The notes beneath the pieces are model-generated. The model was given only the letters and a program-made list of their open reading frames with translations, searched no databases and had not been told where the DNA came from. From NCBI GenBank assembly GCA_963714125.1, contig OY970234.1:1240001-1304000 (forward strand): a stretch of DNA of 64,000 nucleotides. The letters run 5' to 3'. This DNA comes from CAWCAW01 sp963714125. Lineage in GTDB: Bacteria; Actinomycetota; Acidimicrobiia; Acidimicrobiales; UBA8190. Each line of letters starts with the position of its first letter. Position 1 is the stretch's first letter. This document shows positions 7,296 through 16,491 of the stretch, piece after piece. Both the position numbers and the translations under genes were made by a program.

Positions 7296-7541
7296 ACCGA
7301 TCGTGGGTGCAAGACGTTCGGCCTCTGGTCCGCCGTCCTGGGGGTCGAACGGTGTGTCATTGGCGCGGTGTTCGCCTTGGTGGATCTAAAGGTGGGGCCT
7401 CTCGGTGCTTGCTGGGCTCCCAAGCTCAGAACCCTGGCTTCGATGTCATTGGCCCACGCGGGTGACGTTGGAGCGATCAAATATCCGCAGACAGCCGGCT
7501 CTTGCTCTGGAGATGGGATAAGTGAACGCCCGTGTCTCGGC

Positions 7542-7847
7542 TCAGTCCCGAATAAGCGTGAGGGCCAGGCTCGGTACGAAAAAAGATGCGAGGAAGACTG
7601 GCAAGATACTCTTCCCGGTGCATCGGTAGGCGACGGTCTCGCCGTCGGCGGCGTCGAATGTCTTGGTTCGGCTTGAGTTTCGGCCGCTGCGAACTTGCAA
7701 AGTATGACGTCCAGCATCGATAGGCGTTTCGAACGTGTCGTTCATTTCGACCGAACCGACGCGCTGCCCGTTGAGCACGACGTCGTATGCGTCGCGGCGA
7801 ACCTCAACCCCGATTGCTTTGTGCGACAGTTTCAGCGTTGCACTCAT
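7542..7847 (-). CDS. hypothetical protein with PEGA-like strand-rich domain
   Basis: A 101-residue protein from ATG 7847. Residues 12-70 (VRRDAYDVVLNGQRVG, then DAGRHTLQVRSGRNSS) look like a small all-beta carbohydrate- or surface-binding PEGA-like module, followed by a hydrophobic C-terminus (PVFLASFFVPSLALTLI) that could be a membrane anchor. There is no signal peptide. It is isolated between an SDR gene and signal peptidase. About 250 bases on its downstream side contain nothing recognisable. Confidence 0.6.
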   Translation of the reverse strand: MSATLKLSHKAIGVEVRRDAYDVVLNGQRVGSVEMNDTFETPIDAGRHTLQVRSGRNSSRTKTFDAADGETVAYRCTGKSILPVFLASFFVPSLALTLIRD

Positions 7848-8024
7848 GTCCGTTCCCCTCGAAGGTGACCCCCCGAGGTTTACATCTGAACGTCGTCTCC
7901 TGCCGCAATTGGGCTCAGTGACGGTCGGATCGGGCCTGCCGCCGATCCCAGGGTTGTGGGGTAACCCACCGAAAGTGACCCTGACCTGGGATAATCACCG
8001 AGGCGAGACGATAATCCACTCGCC

Positions 8025-8633
8025 ATGAGGGATGATGGGGAGATGACAGGGGTCACGGCGCCGCCCGAGCACGGCGAGGGCCGACCGACGCGAAGTGCCA
8101 GTCCGCGACTTCGGTCAGTCTTCGGCTGGGTCATCACCATCATGGTGGCGGTTGTCATCGCCACGGGAACCCGTGCCTACGCGCTACAGACGTTCTTCGT
8201 GCCGACCCCGTCGATGACCCCCACCCTCATGCCCGGAGATCGCATCCTGGTGGACAAGCTGGCCGGCACCATTCATCGCGGCGACATCATCGTGTTCAAG
8301 AATGTGCCCGAGGACGTCAACGGGCCGCCCGTGCTCGTCAAACGAGTGATCGGGCTGCCGGGAGAAGTCATCTCCTCGATCGGCAACACGGTGCTCATCG
8401 ACGGCAAACCGCTGCCCGAGCCATGGCTTCCGAAATTGGTGGGACAGTGCACCGAAGCATCGGAGCACATCGCCCCGACGGTGATCGCTCCTAATCACTA
8501 CTTCATGATGGGCGATTGCCGAGGGGACTCTGATGATTCGCGCTACTGGGGAACCGTGCCTATTGGCAACGTCATCGGAAAGGTTGACGGGGTTGTCTGG
8601 CGCCACGACCACCCATGGATGCACTGGTTCTAA
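8025..8633 (+). CDS. lepB: signal peptidase I
   Basis: A 202-residue membrane-bound serine protease that removes signal peptides of exported proteins. One N-terminal transmembrane segment (about 32-52) is followed by box B with catalytic Ser63 (VPTPSMTPTL), box D with Lys106 (VLVKRVIGLPGE) and box E (GDCRGDSDDSR, the GDNRxxSxDSR equivalent). Single-membrane-segment architecture is typical of actinobacterial LepB. ATG 8043 is an alternative start. It ends in a four-base overlap with the convergent acetyltransferase gene. The enzyme should be active. Confidence 0.93.
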   Translation: MRDDGEMTGVTAPPEHGEGRPTRSASPRLRSVFGWVITIMVAVVIATGTRAYALQTFFVPTPSMTPTLMPGDRILVDKLAGTIHRGDIIVFKNVPEDVNGPPVLVKRVIGLPGEVISSIGNTVLIDGKPLPEPWLPKLVGQCTEASEHIAPTVIAPNHYFMMGDCRGDSDDSRYWGTVPIGNVIGKVDGVVWRHDHPWMHWF

Positions 8634-9163
8634 ATAGCTCCGAGGATCCGCACCATTCTGCGCTCGTGTTCAGGTCCGGGCGGACAGTCCTCCCACGGGC
8701 CGTCGTCCATGAAGCCATGTCGCGCATAAAGGGCGACAGCATGGCGGTTCGCTTCTCGCACGGCGAGGGCCACTCGTAGGGCGCCGCCGCCCCTGGCTTG
8801 GTTGATGACAGCGGTGATCAAGGCATCGCTCACGCCATGGCCCCGCACCGACGGAGCCACCCACATCGACATCAGGTACACCTCGCCATCCTGTGGTGCT
8901 GTGCAGCTCACCATGCCGAGCGAACCACCTTCGCACTCGGCGATGACATTGAAAGGGACGCTTCTGAGACGCTTCCGCCAGCGCGTTTCGGTGTCACCGG
9001 GGCCGCTCCACTCTTGGATCGTCGAGCTAAAGGCATACGGGGCATCCGCCAGTGCCGCTCGTCGCACCGTCCGCCACTGGGCCCAGTCGTCGGCGCCGAG
9101 CGTGCGTAATGCGATCGTCTTTCGACCAGTGGACCTTGGTTGTGGGGGCGGTTCACTCTCCAT
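8630..9163 (-). CDS. GNAT-family N-acetyltransferase
   Basis: A 177-residue GNAT protein from ATG 9163 (a GTG at 9175 is possible). IALRTLGADDWAQWRTVRRA starts the fold. MSMWVAPSVRGHGVSDAL is the acetyl-CoA-binding motif A, with RGHGVS in place of the usual Q/RxxGxG/A, and NRHAVALYARHGFMDDG is motif B. The C-terminal ERRMVRIL closes the fold. The acceptor substrate is unknown. It converges on lepB with a four-base overlap of the two stop regions. Confidence 0.85.
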   Translation of the reverse strand: MESEPPPQPRSTGRKTIALRTLGADDWAQWRTVRRAALADAPYAFSSTIQEWSGPGDTETRWRKRLRSVPFNVIAECEGGSLGMVSCTAPQDGEVYLMSMWVAPSVRGHGVSDALITAVINQARGGGALRVALAVREANRHAVALYARHGFMDDGPWEDCPPGPEHERRMVRILGAI

Positions 9164-9238
9164 GGTCCCCGGCACAGTGCCACACGCGACCTCGCCACGC
9201 TCGGCATGCCGGAGAGGAGCCGAGTAGCGTCACCGCCG

Positions 9239-9844
9239 ATGTCGCCCCCAGCGCCGGAGATTCAGGTTCGAAAGGCGAGCCATAGCGACGTGGATGCCAT
9301 CTCCGCCATGCTGGCCCGGGCCTTCGAAGACGACCCCCTCATGACGTGGATGTTCCCAAAGGCGACCGGTCGTCACCGCCGGCTTCCGCTCCTGTTCCGC
9401 ACCCTGCTTCGCACCACACTGCCCCTGGGCGAGGTCTATACGACTGAGGACCGCCAGGGAGCGGCGTTTTGGAATCCGCCCGGGACGTTCCCACTGGGCT
9501 GGCGAACGAATGCCCGCGTGGGCCTCACCATGGCCCGGTTGCAACGCCTTCGTATCTTGCGCTGCACGCCCGGGCTCCTCTACTTCGACAGCCATCACCC
9601 CAAAGAACGTCACTGGTATCTCCAGATGCTTGGGACCGATCCGTCATGGCAGGGGAAAGGGGTGGGCTCAGCGTTGCTCGCCCCCGTGTTGCAGCGCTGT
9701 GATCAAGAGGGGGAGCGGGTGTACCTCGAAGCGTCCAAAGAGGAGAACCTCGCCTTCTACGCTCGTCACGGTTTTACCGAGACCGAAGAAATGCACGTTC
9801 CCTACGGCCCCAAGATGTGGGTCATGTGGCGTGACCCGCGCTAA
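9239..9844 (+). CDS. GNAT-family N-acetyltransferase
   Basis: A 201-residue GNAT protein. The frame is open upstream to 9140, but ATG 9239 gives the standard start (PEIQVRKASHSDVDAISAML). The AFEDDPLMTWMFP motif and the LGTDPSWQGKGVGSALL acetyl-CoA loop place it in the subfamily of actinobacterial acetyltransferases with Fxx.DPL.xWxFP. LAFYARHGFTETEE is motif B. It overlaps no neighbour and is divergent from the preceding acetyltransferase. Substrate unknown. Confidence 0.87.
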   Translation: MSPPAPEIQVRKASHSDVDAISAMLARAFEDDPLMTWMFPKATGRHRRLPLLFRTLLRTTLPLGEVYTTEDRQGAAFWNPPGTFPLGWRTNARVGLTMARLQRLRILRCTPGLLYFDSHHPKERHWYLQMLGTDPSWQGKGVGSALLAPVLQRCDQEGERVYLEASKEENLAFYARHGFTETEEMHVPYGPKMWVMWRDPR

Positions 9845-9900
9845 CTGCGCGCGCCTGCCGCCATATTGGGTAACCGATCATCACCACTGGGGGTATCTGA

Positions 9901-10863
9901 ATGAAACTGTGGGACGACGAGATGGAATCGGCTCGTGAAACCATCCGCGCCGAAGCCAAGGAATTCGTGGGCCGATGGCCACGGGTGGTAGACGAGCCCG
10001 GCGAGACACTTTCCGAGCAGATGGAGCGTCGACGCGCCGCCGAGTCGAAGCTCGTGCTGCGATCCGATAAGGCCGTCGATCGCACCATCGACGGACCCGC
10101 CGGTCCACTGCGGCTTCGCGAGTTCCGCCCCGAGCAAATCGATGGAGCCATGCTCCACATCCACGGCGGCGCGTGGATGCTCGGTGAGCCCGAGCTCACC
10201 GACTTACTCAATGAAGCGCTCAGCCAGAGCCTCAACCTGGCCATCGTCAGCGTCGAGTACCGGCTGGCGCCCGAGCATCCGTACCCGGCCGGCCCCGACG
10301 ACTGCGAAACGGCCGCGTTGTGGTTGATCGAGCACGCCGCTGAGGAATACGGCACCGATCGTCTCCTGATCGGTGGCGAGTCGGCCGGCGCGCACCTCAG
10401 CGCCGTGACGCTCCTTCGGCTGCGGGACCGTCACCAGCTCGCTCGTCGCTTCTGCGGAGCCAACCTCGTCTTCGGACCTTTCGACCTCGGCCATCTCCCC
10501 AGTGCGCGGGGGATCGGCACGGGGCCGGACCTCGACGTGCTCGACGCCGACGACATGCGCTTCATGACCGATCAGTTCGTCCCCAACCTGACCCCCGACC
10601 AACGGCGTGCTCCGGATCTCTCTCCTCTGTATGCCGATCTGCAGGGCATGGTGCCGGCGATTTTTACGGTTGGAACCGCAGATCACTTGCTGGACGACAC
10701 GTTGCTGTTCGCCGACCGGTGGTTCCTGGCCGGCAACACGGCGGAACTACTTGTCTATCCCGACGCTCCCCACGGCTGCATCGCGTTGCCGACGGTCATA
10801 AACCACTGGTGGCCTCGGCTCGAGGATTTTCTGGGCCAGTGCGTGGCGGACAAAATCTGGTAG
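9901..10863 (+). CDS. alpha/beta hydrolase-3 (HSL-family) esterase
   Basis: A 320-residue carboxylesterase of the hormone-sensitive-lipase family. The oxyanion motif HGGAW is at 88-92, the nucleophile elbow GGESAG has Ser161, the acid is probably Asp261 (GTADHLLDD) and the base His291 (DAPHGC). YRLAPEHPYPA is the conserved HSL signature downstream of HGG. All catalytic residues are present. No signal peptide, so it should act on cytoplasmic esters. The monooxygenase-like gene 39 bases downstream may share its transcript. Confidence 0.9.
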   Translation: MKLWDDEMESARETIRAEAKEFVGRWPRVVDEPGETLSEQMERRRAAESKLVLRSDKAVDRTIDGPAGPLRLREFRPEQIDGAMLHIHGGAWMLGEPELTDLLNEALSQSLNLAIVSVEYRLAPEHPYPAGPDDCETAALWLIEHAAEEYGTDRLLIGGESAGAHLSAVTLLRLRDRHQLARRFCGANLVFGPFDLGHLPSARGIGTGPDLDVLDADDMRFMTDQFVPNLTPDQRRAPDLSPLYADLQGMVPAIFTVGTADHLLDDTLLFADRWFLAGNTAELLVYPDAPHGCIALPTVINHWWPRLEDFLGQCVADKIW

Positions 10864-10902
10864 TGCGACTCGGAAACCTGACCACATGATGGGAGTGCCA
10901 AC

Positions 10903-11196
10903 GTGTTGATCATTGCGGGGTCTTTGAGCTTTTCGGCCGCTGATCGCGAGGATGTTCTGGCCAGCCTGGCCGAGGTCACGACGGCGAGTCGTCGCGACCA
11001 AGGGTGTATCGAGTACTGGTGGGCCGAGGACGTCGATGAACGCGACACGTTTCGCTTCTTCGAGTGTTGGGAGTCACAGGAATCCTTCGACGCTCATGTC
11101 GCCGCTCCCCATGAGATTGCCTTCGGCAAGCGCAACCTTTCGAGGATCACTGGAGCCACTGCTCAGATCTATTCGGCCACGCACCAGGAGGCCTGA
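10903..11196 (+). CDS. antibiotic-biosynthesis-monooxygenase-domain protein
   Basis: A 97-residue dimeric alpha/beta-barrel (ABM) protein from GTG 10903. The pattern IIAGSLSF...ADREDVLASL, GCIEYWWAEDVDERDTFRFF, ECWESQESFDAHV is the ABM consensus, including the paired Trp/Phe strand and the AH of the helix. Members act as cofactor-free monooxygenases, haem-degrading enzymes or small-molecule binders, and the sequence alone does not discriminate. Probably co-transcribed with the upstream esterase. Confidence 0.8.
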   Translation: MLIIAGSLSFSAADREDVLASLAEVTTASRRDQGCIEYWWAEDVDERDTFRFFECWESQESFDAHVAAPHEIAFGKRNLSRITGATAQIYSATHQEA

Positions 11197-11228
11197 GCCC
11201 AGCCCTATGCCATAAGCCGTCGGTAGAG

Positions 11229-12572
11229 CTAGAAGCGGGTAAAGCGCCACAGGGTCGAAGGCCCGGCGAGTTGGCGCGACGCTTGCATCTCGACCTCGGT
11301 GGCATTTCCGCCCGAATACACAGTGAGCGCGCCAACGCGCTCACCGGCGGAGATCGGTGGCGACAAGGGCCACAGGCGCGTGTGGATTTTCACCACGAGC
11401 CCCGGCCATCCCAAGACACGCCCAGCGGATGTCGTTGTTACGGGAACCGATGCTCCCCAGGGGGCCACGATTCGCCCGATGAGATGTCCGGGGGCGACGA
11501 GGGGGACGAGAGCGATCGCACTGAAGGCGGTGTCAGAGAGCAGGTCGGCGTCCGTCAGGGCACCTTCGATCGAGCTGGTGCCACCCTGGCCGAGGACGGC
11601 CCCGACGACGCTCACGTTCTTGCCGAGCACGTTCTTCTGCGCCTCGAAGAGGAAGCAGCCGCCGGCGGCGGAATCCGACCCCGTTTTGATTCCCACGAAC
11701 CCGTCGTGGCCGAGGAGATAGTCGAAGTTGTAAACCACCCCTCCGAGGGGGAGCGTGAGCTGGGCCATGTCCACGATTTGGGCAAAGGCGGGGATAGCCA
11801 TGGCGGCTTGGCCGAGGAGGACGAGGTCGGCTGGATTGCTCACCGTGGCCGGGTCGAGCCCACTGGGATCAGTGATGTGGGTGGCGATAAGGCCAAGATC
11901 GTGGGCGGCGGTACTCATCTTGGTGATGAAGGCGACCGTGGTGCCGGCGTCCCAGTCGGCCAGCAAGGTGGCCATGTCGTTGCCGGACGCCACCAGGAGC
12001 CCTTGCAGTGCCTGAAGCTCAGTGACGCTCTCGCCACTGGCCACGGGAACTTCGGATTGTTGGCTGGCCTCGCCCTGCTGATAGTCGGCCACGATGGCCG
12101 CACTGACAGCGATGGTGGGTCCATTGGCGTCGTTCGGAAGCGGATGGTCCTTGAGAATCACGTACGCAGTGAGGACCTTGGCGATGCTGGCGATGGGGAC
12201 GGGTTGGGTGCTTCCGGCCTGACCCAGAGTTCCAATCTCGTCCACCGATAGGGCGGCGGAACCCGTCGTGGGCCACGGCAGCGATGGCGGCGTGCCGGGC
12301 AGGCGAATCGAGCCCGACAAGGCCGAGTGGAACCTCACGGCGGGGAGGGGCCGCAACCACTGCACCGCCAATGCGGCCACTACGACCACGACCACGGCGA
12401 TGATCAGGGAGCGACGAAGGTGGTGGCGCCTTTGCGCAGGTGGGGCGATGGCGTCGACACCGGCCCCAGGGATGTGGTCGCCCAAGGTGCGCAGTCGCTG
12501 CTCGCTCGACTTCGACAGGCCACCGCGGACCTTGGTGACGCGGCTGACACGACCCGAAGCGCGATCGGCCAT
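11229..12572 (-). CDS. D-alanyl-D-alanine carboxypeptidase (S11, low-molecular-mass PBP)
   Basis: A 447-residue membrane-anchored penicillin-binding protein trimming pentapeptides of peptidoglycan. After a basic cytoplasmic N-terminus (about 1-54), a transmembrane anchor (about 55-72) leads to the peptidase domain with SxxK at S129-K132 (SIAK), SxN at S196-N198 (SGND) and KTG at 296-298 (GIKTGSD). All three active-site motifs are intact. The C-terminal 120 residues form a beta-rich domain like PBP5 domain II. It precedes no obvious partner; the secreted protein at 12681-13541 lies upstream in the same direction. Confidence 0.88.
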   Translation of the reverse strand: MADRASGRVSRVTKVRGGLSKSSEQRLRTLGDHIPGAGVDAIAPPAQRRHHLRRSLIIAVVVVVVAALAVQWLRPLPAVRFHSALSGSIRLPGTPPSLPWPTTGSAALSVDEIGTLGQAGSTQPVPIASIAKVLTAYVILKDHPLPNDANGPTIAVSAAIVADYQQGEASQQSEVPVASGESVTELQALQGLLVASGNDMATLLADWDAGTTVAFITKMSTAAHDLGLIATHITDPSGLDPATVSNPADLVLLGQAAMAIPAFAQIVDMAQLTLPLGGVVYNFDYLLGHDGFVGIKTGSDSAAGGCFLFEAQKNVLGKNVSVVGAVLGQGGTSSIEGALTDADLLSDTAFSAIALVPLVAPGHLIGRIVAPWGASVPVTTTSAGRVLGWPGLVVKIHTRLWPLSPPISAGERVGALTVYSGGNATEVEMQASRQLAGPSTLWRFTRF

Positions 12573-12680
12573 CCTTCTCCTCGTCGACCGTACTGCCCGG
12601 CTCGGTCAGTCCGAGCACGCCCAGCCTATGGCGCTCCGCTGATAATCAGCCGTCAATGCCGCCCGCTCGGGCGGACGGGC

Positions 12681-13541
12681 CTAGAGCGAAAAGGGCAGCG
12701 ACACCACGTCCGACGCCGGCGGCGCCGTGATGGTGACGGGGGCACCCCAGCTGCTCAGCGACAACGAGACGTCGAGCGAAGTGATGGGAGACCCTGCCGG
12801 GGGAGTGACGTTGATCGAGAGTTGCACGACAGGTCCGCTTGGTTCGGCCCACACCTGGACCGGCAGAGCCGAGCCCAGCGTGCTCGTCGTCGTTCTGCCC
12901 AGCGACCGGGCGATGTGACCACCGCGTCCAACGTGGATTACGTGGAGCAGCGAACCCAGCGCCAGCTGCGTGGAGTAGCCGTTGGCCTGGATGCCGTTGA
13001 TCGACTTGGTGCCGAGCTTGGTGACCGACCCACCGGAGTGCTTGGCCAACCGGCCGAGCACCTTTACGTTCTCGAGGCCCTTGGCCACCTCTCGAAACGC
13101 TGAGGACGCTGCCGGAGTGTGACCGAATGGGATGCCGATCCACTTGGAGCCGAAGAGCCCGGCCACGTTTAGGTACAGCGTTCCCCCCGAGAAGATGACC
13201 TGCGCTTGCGTGTCCGCGTCAACGGCGGCCGGTACCAGCGAAGCGAACTTGGGGGCGATGGCCGAGATGATGGTGCCGAATCCTTCGGGCACGTTGATGG
13301 TGGCGGCCAGCTGAGCGGTGGCGAAGTCGATTTGCCCGACCACCGAACCGGAGTAGTTGGTGCTGGGGGTGTCCACAGCCACGCTCAGGTTGAACGCGGC
13401 GGTGGTGGGTGCCGCCGTCGTGGTCCGAGGCGCCGTACGGGCTCCGGCCACTCCACTCACAGCGACCAGCGATCCGATCGTGACGGCTGTCACTACGACC
13501 ACCAGACTGCCGATGGTGAGGATGCGTCGACGTACGTTCAT
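12681..13541 (-). CDS. exported protein, LppX/LprG-like fold suspected
   Basis: A 286-residue protein with an N-terminal signal sequence (RRRILTIGSLVVVVTAVTIG, Ala-rich cleavage region near residue 35). It lacks a lipobox Cys, so it is secreted or anchored rather than lipidated. The mature part is Ser/Thr/Gly/Val-rich with alternating beta-strand patterns (GQIDFATAQLAATINVPEGF; QVIFSGGTLYLNVAGLF; LGTKSINGIQANGYSTQLAL). This resembles the LolA-like half-barrel of LppX/LprG lipid carriers, but the match is structural intuition only. It precedes the carboxypeptidase gene by 108 bases, so a cell-envelope role is plausible. Confidence 0.65.
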   Translation of the reverse strand: MNVRRRILTIGSLVVVVTAVTIGSLVAVSGVAGARTAPRTTTAAPTTAAFNLSVAVDTPSTNYSGSVVGQIDFATAQLAATINVPEGFGTIISAIAPKFASLVPAAVDADTQAQVIFSGGTLYLNVAGLFGSKWIGIPFGHTPAASSAFREVAKGLENVKVLGRLAKHSGGSVTKLGTKSINGIQANGYSTQLALGSLLHVIHVGRGGHIARSLGRTTTSTLGSALPVQVWAEPSGPVVQLSINVTPPAGSPITSLDVSLSLSSWGAPVTITAPPASDVVSLPFSL

Positions 13542-14119
13542 GTTGTCCCCCTTGCGGCCACCGCTTACCAGGCGGCGCCAATCCCCAAGGCGCGGTGACG
13601 GGTCACCACGCGTGCCCGAAAACTAGCGCATGAGGCCTTCCGGCGCCCCCTTCATTGAAAAGCTCACAGGGCATTCCCAGGGCGCCTTCCTTCGTGGACC
13701 ATGGGCGGCCACCGGGCCGGTGTCCGCAGGGGCGCAGGCGGCCTATCACCCCGCAAAACACCCTCGGTTCACCTCGTCGAGGGCTCCCATGGCCGACTCG
13801 GGGCACCGATACGAGATACGTACCGTCCGAGCTCGAGGTGCCATCCACCATTTCGGGCCTTAGAGCACTCAGAATAACCCCAGGTTTCGGAGCCGACCCT
13901 CCGGCTCTGCCAACAACACATTGAGCTACGTCATACCGATAACGGTTCACGACGGGCCGGCCTAGACCTCGCCGCTGCCAACGGACATGCACACGCGAGG
14001 TAGGCCATGACCGAATCATCGGTTAGAGACCATAAAACCAATAGGTGTTATGCGTCGCAACTAATCAATCTCGTCTTCGATAAGGGTCACGTCGACGTGA
14101 GTGCATCGGTCCACGAACA
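13542..14119. other. 578-base region without a supported gene
   Basis: No frame here has coding character. A GAGCCG-ACCCTC-CGGCTC hairpin (13890-13907) lacks a T-tract. On the minus strand its surroundings faintly recall a tRNA D-arm, but the cloverleaf cannot be completed. The region otherwise holds the divergent upstream sequences of the exported-protein gene and the GAF-ANTAR gene. Confidence 0.5.
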
Positions 14120-14863
14120 ATGACCCTGGACGATCGCGAAGGGTGGATTGCTCGAACGATTGTCGAGCTGACCGACACGCTCGTCGCCGACTTCGACGTC
14201 GTCGAGCTGGCCTCGGTCTTAGTTGAACGCTGCGTCGAGCTTCTCGACGTCAACGAAGCCGCCGTGGTGTTGTTGCAAGGCGAAATATTGCGAAAAGTTG
14301 CTTCATCATCGGCGCGCAGCGGCGCTCTTGAGATGATTGAAACCCAGTATGACGAAGGCCCCTGTCACGACTGTGTGGTCAGTGGTGAGCCGGTTCTTCG
14401 CCAACAGCTGGAGGACTGCGAGCAACGCTGGCCGCACTTCGCCCCCAAAGCTCGGCAGGCGGGCTTTCAGATCGTGTACGCCGTCCCGCTTCGGCGCCGC
14501 CAGGAAGTGGTGGGAGCGTTAACCATCTTTTGCGACGGGTCTCGCGAATTGTCGGCCCGGGAGGTGGCCATCACCCAGGCCCTGGCCGAGGCCGCCACCG
14601 TGGGGATCCTTCAAGAACGAGCGGTCGCCCACGGAACGACCGTAGCCGGCCAACTCCAGCATGCGCTCGACTCACGCATCGTCATCGAGCAGGCCAAAGG
14701 CATCGTCACCGAAGCTCGTCACGTCGGCATGGACCAAGCCTTTGCCATGCTCGTTTCCTATGCCCGAAGTAGCCGCATTCGCCTCAGCACCGTGGCCAGC
14801 GCTGTCATCAATCGGACCTTGCCGGCGTCAGGATTGCCCTTGGTGCCGCCCCCGGGTCGCTAG
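14120..14863 (+). CDS. GAF and ANTAR domain transcription antiterminator
   Basis: A 247-residue regulator. Residues ~10-165 form a GAF sensor (LADFDVVELASVLVERCVEL at the start of the fold; YDEGPCHDCVVSGEPV around residue 80, with two Cys). The C-terminal ANTAR RNA-binding domain (about 175-235) contains LQHALDSRIVIEQAKGIVTE and AFAMLVSYARSSRIRLSTVA. Such proteins bind two-hairpin RNA motifs and prevent transcription termination in response to a GAF-bound signal. The conserved helices are all present. Isolated gene; its target RNA is not evident nearby. Confidence 0.92.
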   Translation: MTLDDREGWIARTIVELTDTLVADFDVVELASVLVERCVELLDVNEAAVVLLQGEILRKVASSSARSGALEMIETQYDEGPCHDCVVSGEPVLRQQLEDCEQRWPHFAPKARQAGFQIVYAVPLRRRQEVVGALTIFCDGSRELSAREVAITQALAEAATVGILQERAVAHGTTVAGQLQHALDSRIVIEQAKGIVTEARHVGMDQAFAMLVSYARSSRIRLSTVASAVINRTLPASGLPLVPPPGR

Positions 14864-14916
14864 TAGCGACGCTCGGTGAGGCGGCGCGCCGGAGCGCCGG
14901 CACTACGGTTCCCGGC

Positions 14917-15264
14917 GTGTTCGCCGTCACCCGAGAGCGGTTCGAAGAGCTGGTAGCCGAAGCGCTCGATTCGTTGCCACCCGATCTCGGTGGTTCCATG
15001 GAGAACGTCGCTGTCATGGTCGAGGACCACGCCCTGGGAAGGAACCTCTATGGCCTGTACCAGGGGATCCCGCTGACACGCCGGGGGCCCAGCAGCTATT
15101 CCGGTGCCATGCCAGATCGCATCACCTTGTACCAGGACACCATCTGCAACTCGTGCGCCAACGAGTCAGAGGTGGTGGCGCTGGTGCGCAAGACCGTTAT
15201 CCACGAAGTGGCCCACCATTTCGGCATCAGCGATCCTCGTCTCGACGAACTGGGCTGGTCCTGA
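14917..15264 (+). CDS. minimal zinc metallopeptidase (DUF1025 family)
   Basis: A 115-residue protein from GTG 14917. It has the gluzincin-like helix VIHEVAHHFGISDPRLDELG, with HExxH plus the downstream Asp ligand pattern typical of this small family, preceded by PDRITLYQDTI and a helical N-terminus (RFEELVAEALDSLPPDL). Its length equals the family norm. Cytosolic; natural substrate unknown. It follows the GAF-ANTAR gene by 53 bases and may share its transcript. Confidence 0.85.
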   Translation: MFAVTRERFEELVAEALDSLPPDLGGSMENVAVMVEDHALGRNLYGLYQGIPLTRRGPSSYSGAMPDRITLYQDTICNSCANESEVVALVRKTVIHEVAHHFGISDPRLDELGWS

Positions 15265-15283
15265 CCCGTCTCGAGCTCCGCGC

Positions 15284-16387
15284 CTAGGTGGACCAGCGCA
15301 CCGGAGGCCCGTGGTCGCCGGAGCGGGCCACCAGGATTTCGTCACCACCGGGCCAGCACGTGATTCTGACGCCAAAGCCGTCCGTGACCTCTTTGTCGGG
15401 CTCCATGCGCGCCCATACCAACGGCGCCGACGTCGTGGCTTCTGTACCCCACATTCGAATTTGCTCGATCAAGTGGGAACGCTCGAACTCGGATAGGTAC
15501 TGGGCGAAAACGGAGTGCCAGATCACGTCGACGCTTCCTGACTGGCGGGGATGCAACCCGAACGCGAGCCACGGTGTCGCGTTGACCTTGTCGACGAGCG
15601 GTCGGTGCCGTTCGGCCAGGGCCAGCGCGCCGCGCGAGCGAGCGATGCGATCGGGCTCGTCAGGCCAGATGAACGACAGCAACGTCAGCTGCCCCTCGGC
15701 GCTGGTGGCATCGATGGGAGCGATGTCACAACCACGTGCGCCGGCAATGGCCAAACGCTTCGCCTTGGCGGCGGGGTCGGGGGCAGGAGCACCGACCCAC
15801 GGCTCGTCGAAGAAAACAGGGGAGCCGGCCGTGCCGAGGATTTCGCCCCCGACTCGATAGGCGAAGTGGGGAGCCATCAGGTTCAATCCGGCACTGGCGC
15901 CGATCTCGAAGAGGCGGATGGGGAGGTCGTAGTGGTCGGCTACCCACAACAGCACGCCATAGAGGACTGTCGAGCGCCCGGGTTCGTTGGTCTGGACCCC
16001 TCGCCGTAAGGCGATACGCATGTGATCGGCATGAGTGCGCAGCGTCGCTTCGGCCACGGGCCACGCATCAGCGGGAGGGGCTGTGCCCCCGACGGAGGGG
16101 TAGTAGCGACCGAGATCCGGGGCTAGTCCTTCGAGGACGACCCGGTGCAGGGCGCCGAGGACTCGAAGGGCGGGCGCTTGGCCGGCGGGAAGGGGGACGT
16201 CGTCCAAAAGCTCCGCCAGGATGCCGCGGCTGTCGAGGTCGTCGGCGGCCCCGCGTATCAAGGCAACAGACAGCGGCGAACGGCCGGCGCCCTCGATGGC
16301 ATCGGCGTGACGTCGAAACCGAGTGGCGAGATTGCGTTCTCCGCCGGCTTGGTCGGCCGTCTCGGTCTTGTCCAACACGGTTCTCAC
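15284..16387 (-). CDS. DUF2332 protein
   Basis: A 367-residue protein from GTG 16387; an upstream extension to 16537 would overlap the divergent gene and looks non-coding. APALRVLGALHRVVLEGLAP, DLGRYYPSVGG, and the glycine-rich LFEIGASAGLNLMAPHFAYR, with a late IWPDEPDRIARSRGAL segment, match the DUF2332 family common in Actinobacteria. The EIGASAGLN loop looks like a methyltransferase SAM-binding motif, so a Rossmann-like methyltransferase activity is possible but unproven. Confidence 0.82.
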   Translation of the reverse strand: MRTVLDKTETADQAGGERNLATRFRRHADAIEGAGRSPLSVALIRGAADDLDSRGILAELLDDVPLPAGQAPALRVLGALHRVVLEGLAPDLGRYYPSVGGTAPPADAWPVAEATLRTHADHMRIALRRGVQTNEPGRSTVLYGVLLWVADHYDLPIRLFEIGASAGLNLMAPHFAYRVGGEILGTAGSPVFFDEPWVGAPAPDPAAKAKRLAIAGARGCDIAPIDATSAEGQLTLLSFIWPDEPDRIARSRGALALAERHRPLVDKVNATPWLAFGLHPRQSGSVDVIWHSVFAQYLSEFERSHLIEQIRMWGTEATTSAPLVWARMEPDKEVTDGFGVRITCWPGGDEILVARSGDHGPPVRWST

Positions 16388-16491
16388 TGTGTCACGACGC
16401 CGCAGGCCCCCGTCCCACGGGCGGGCACCCTCCGTGGCCGGCCCGGCGCTGACTGGGCACCGGCCACGGATGGTCGTATCGTCTGGGGGCG

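Noticed and set aside
11271..12251. Long plus-strand frame opposite the carboxypeptidase
   Set aside because: It is the shadow of a GC-rich gene whose minus-strand product has all three PBP motifs.
13845..13945. Possible tRNA on the minus strand (AGCTCAA...TTGGCAGAGC and a CGGAG/CTCCG stem)
   Set aside because: The D-loop would need a seven-base insertion, the anticodon loop has six bases, and neither T-stem nor acceptor stem pairs. Left only as a hairpin.
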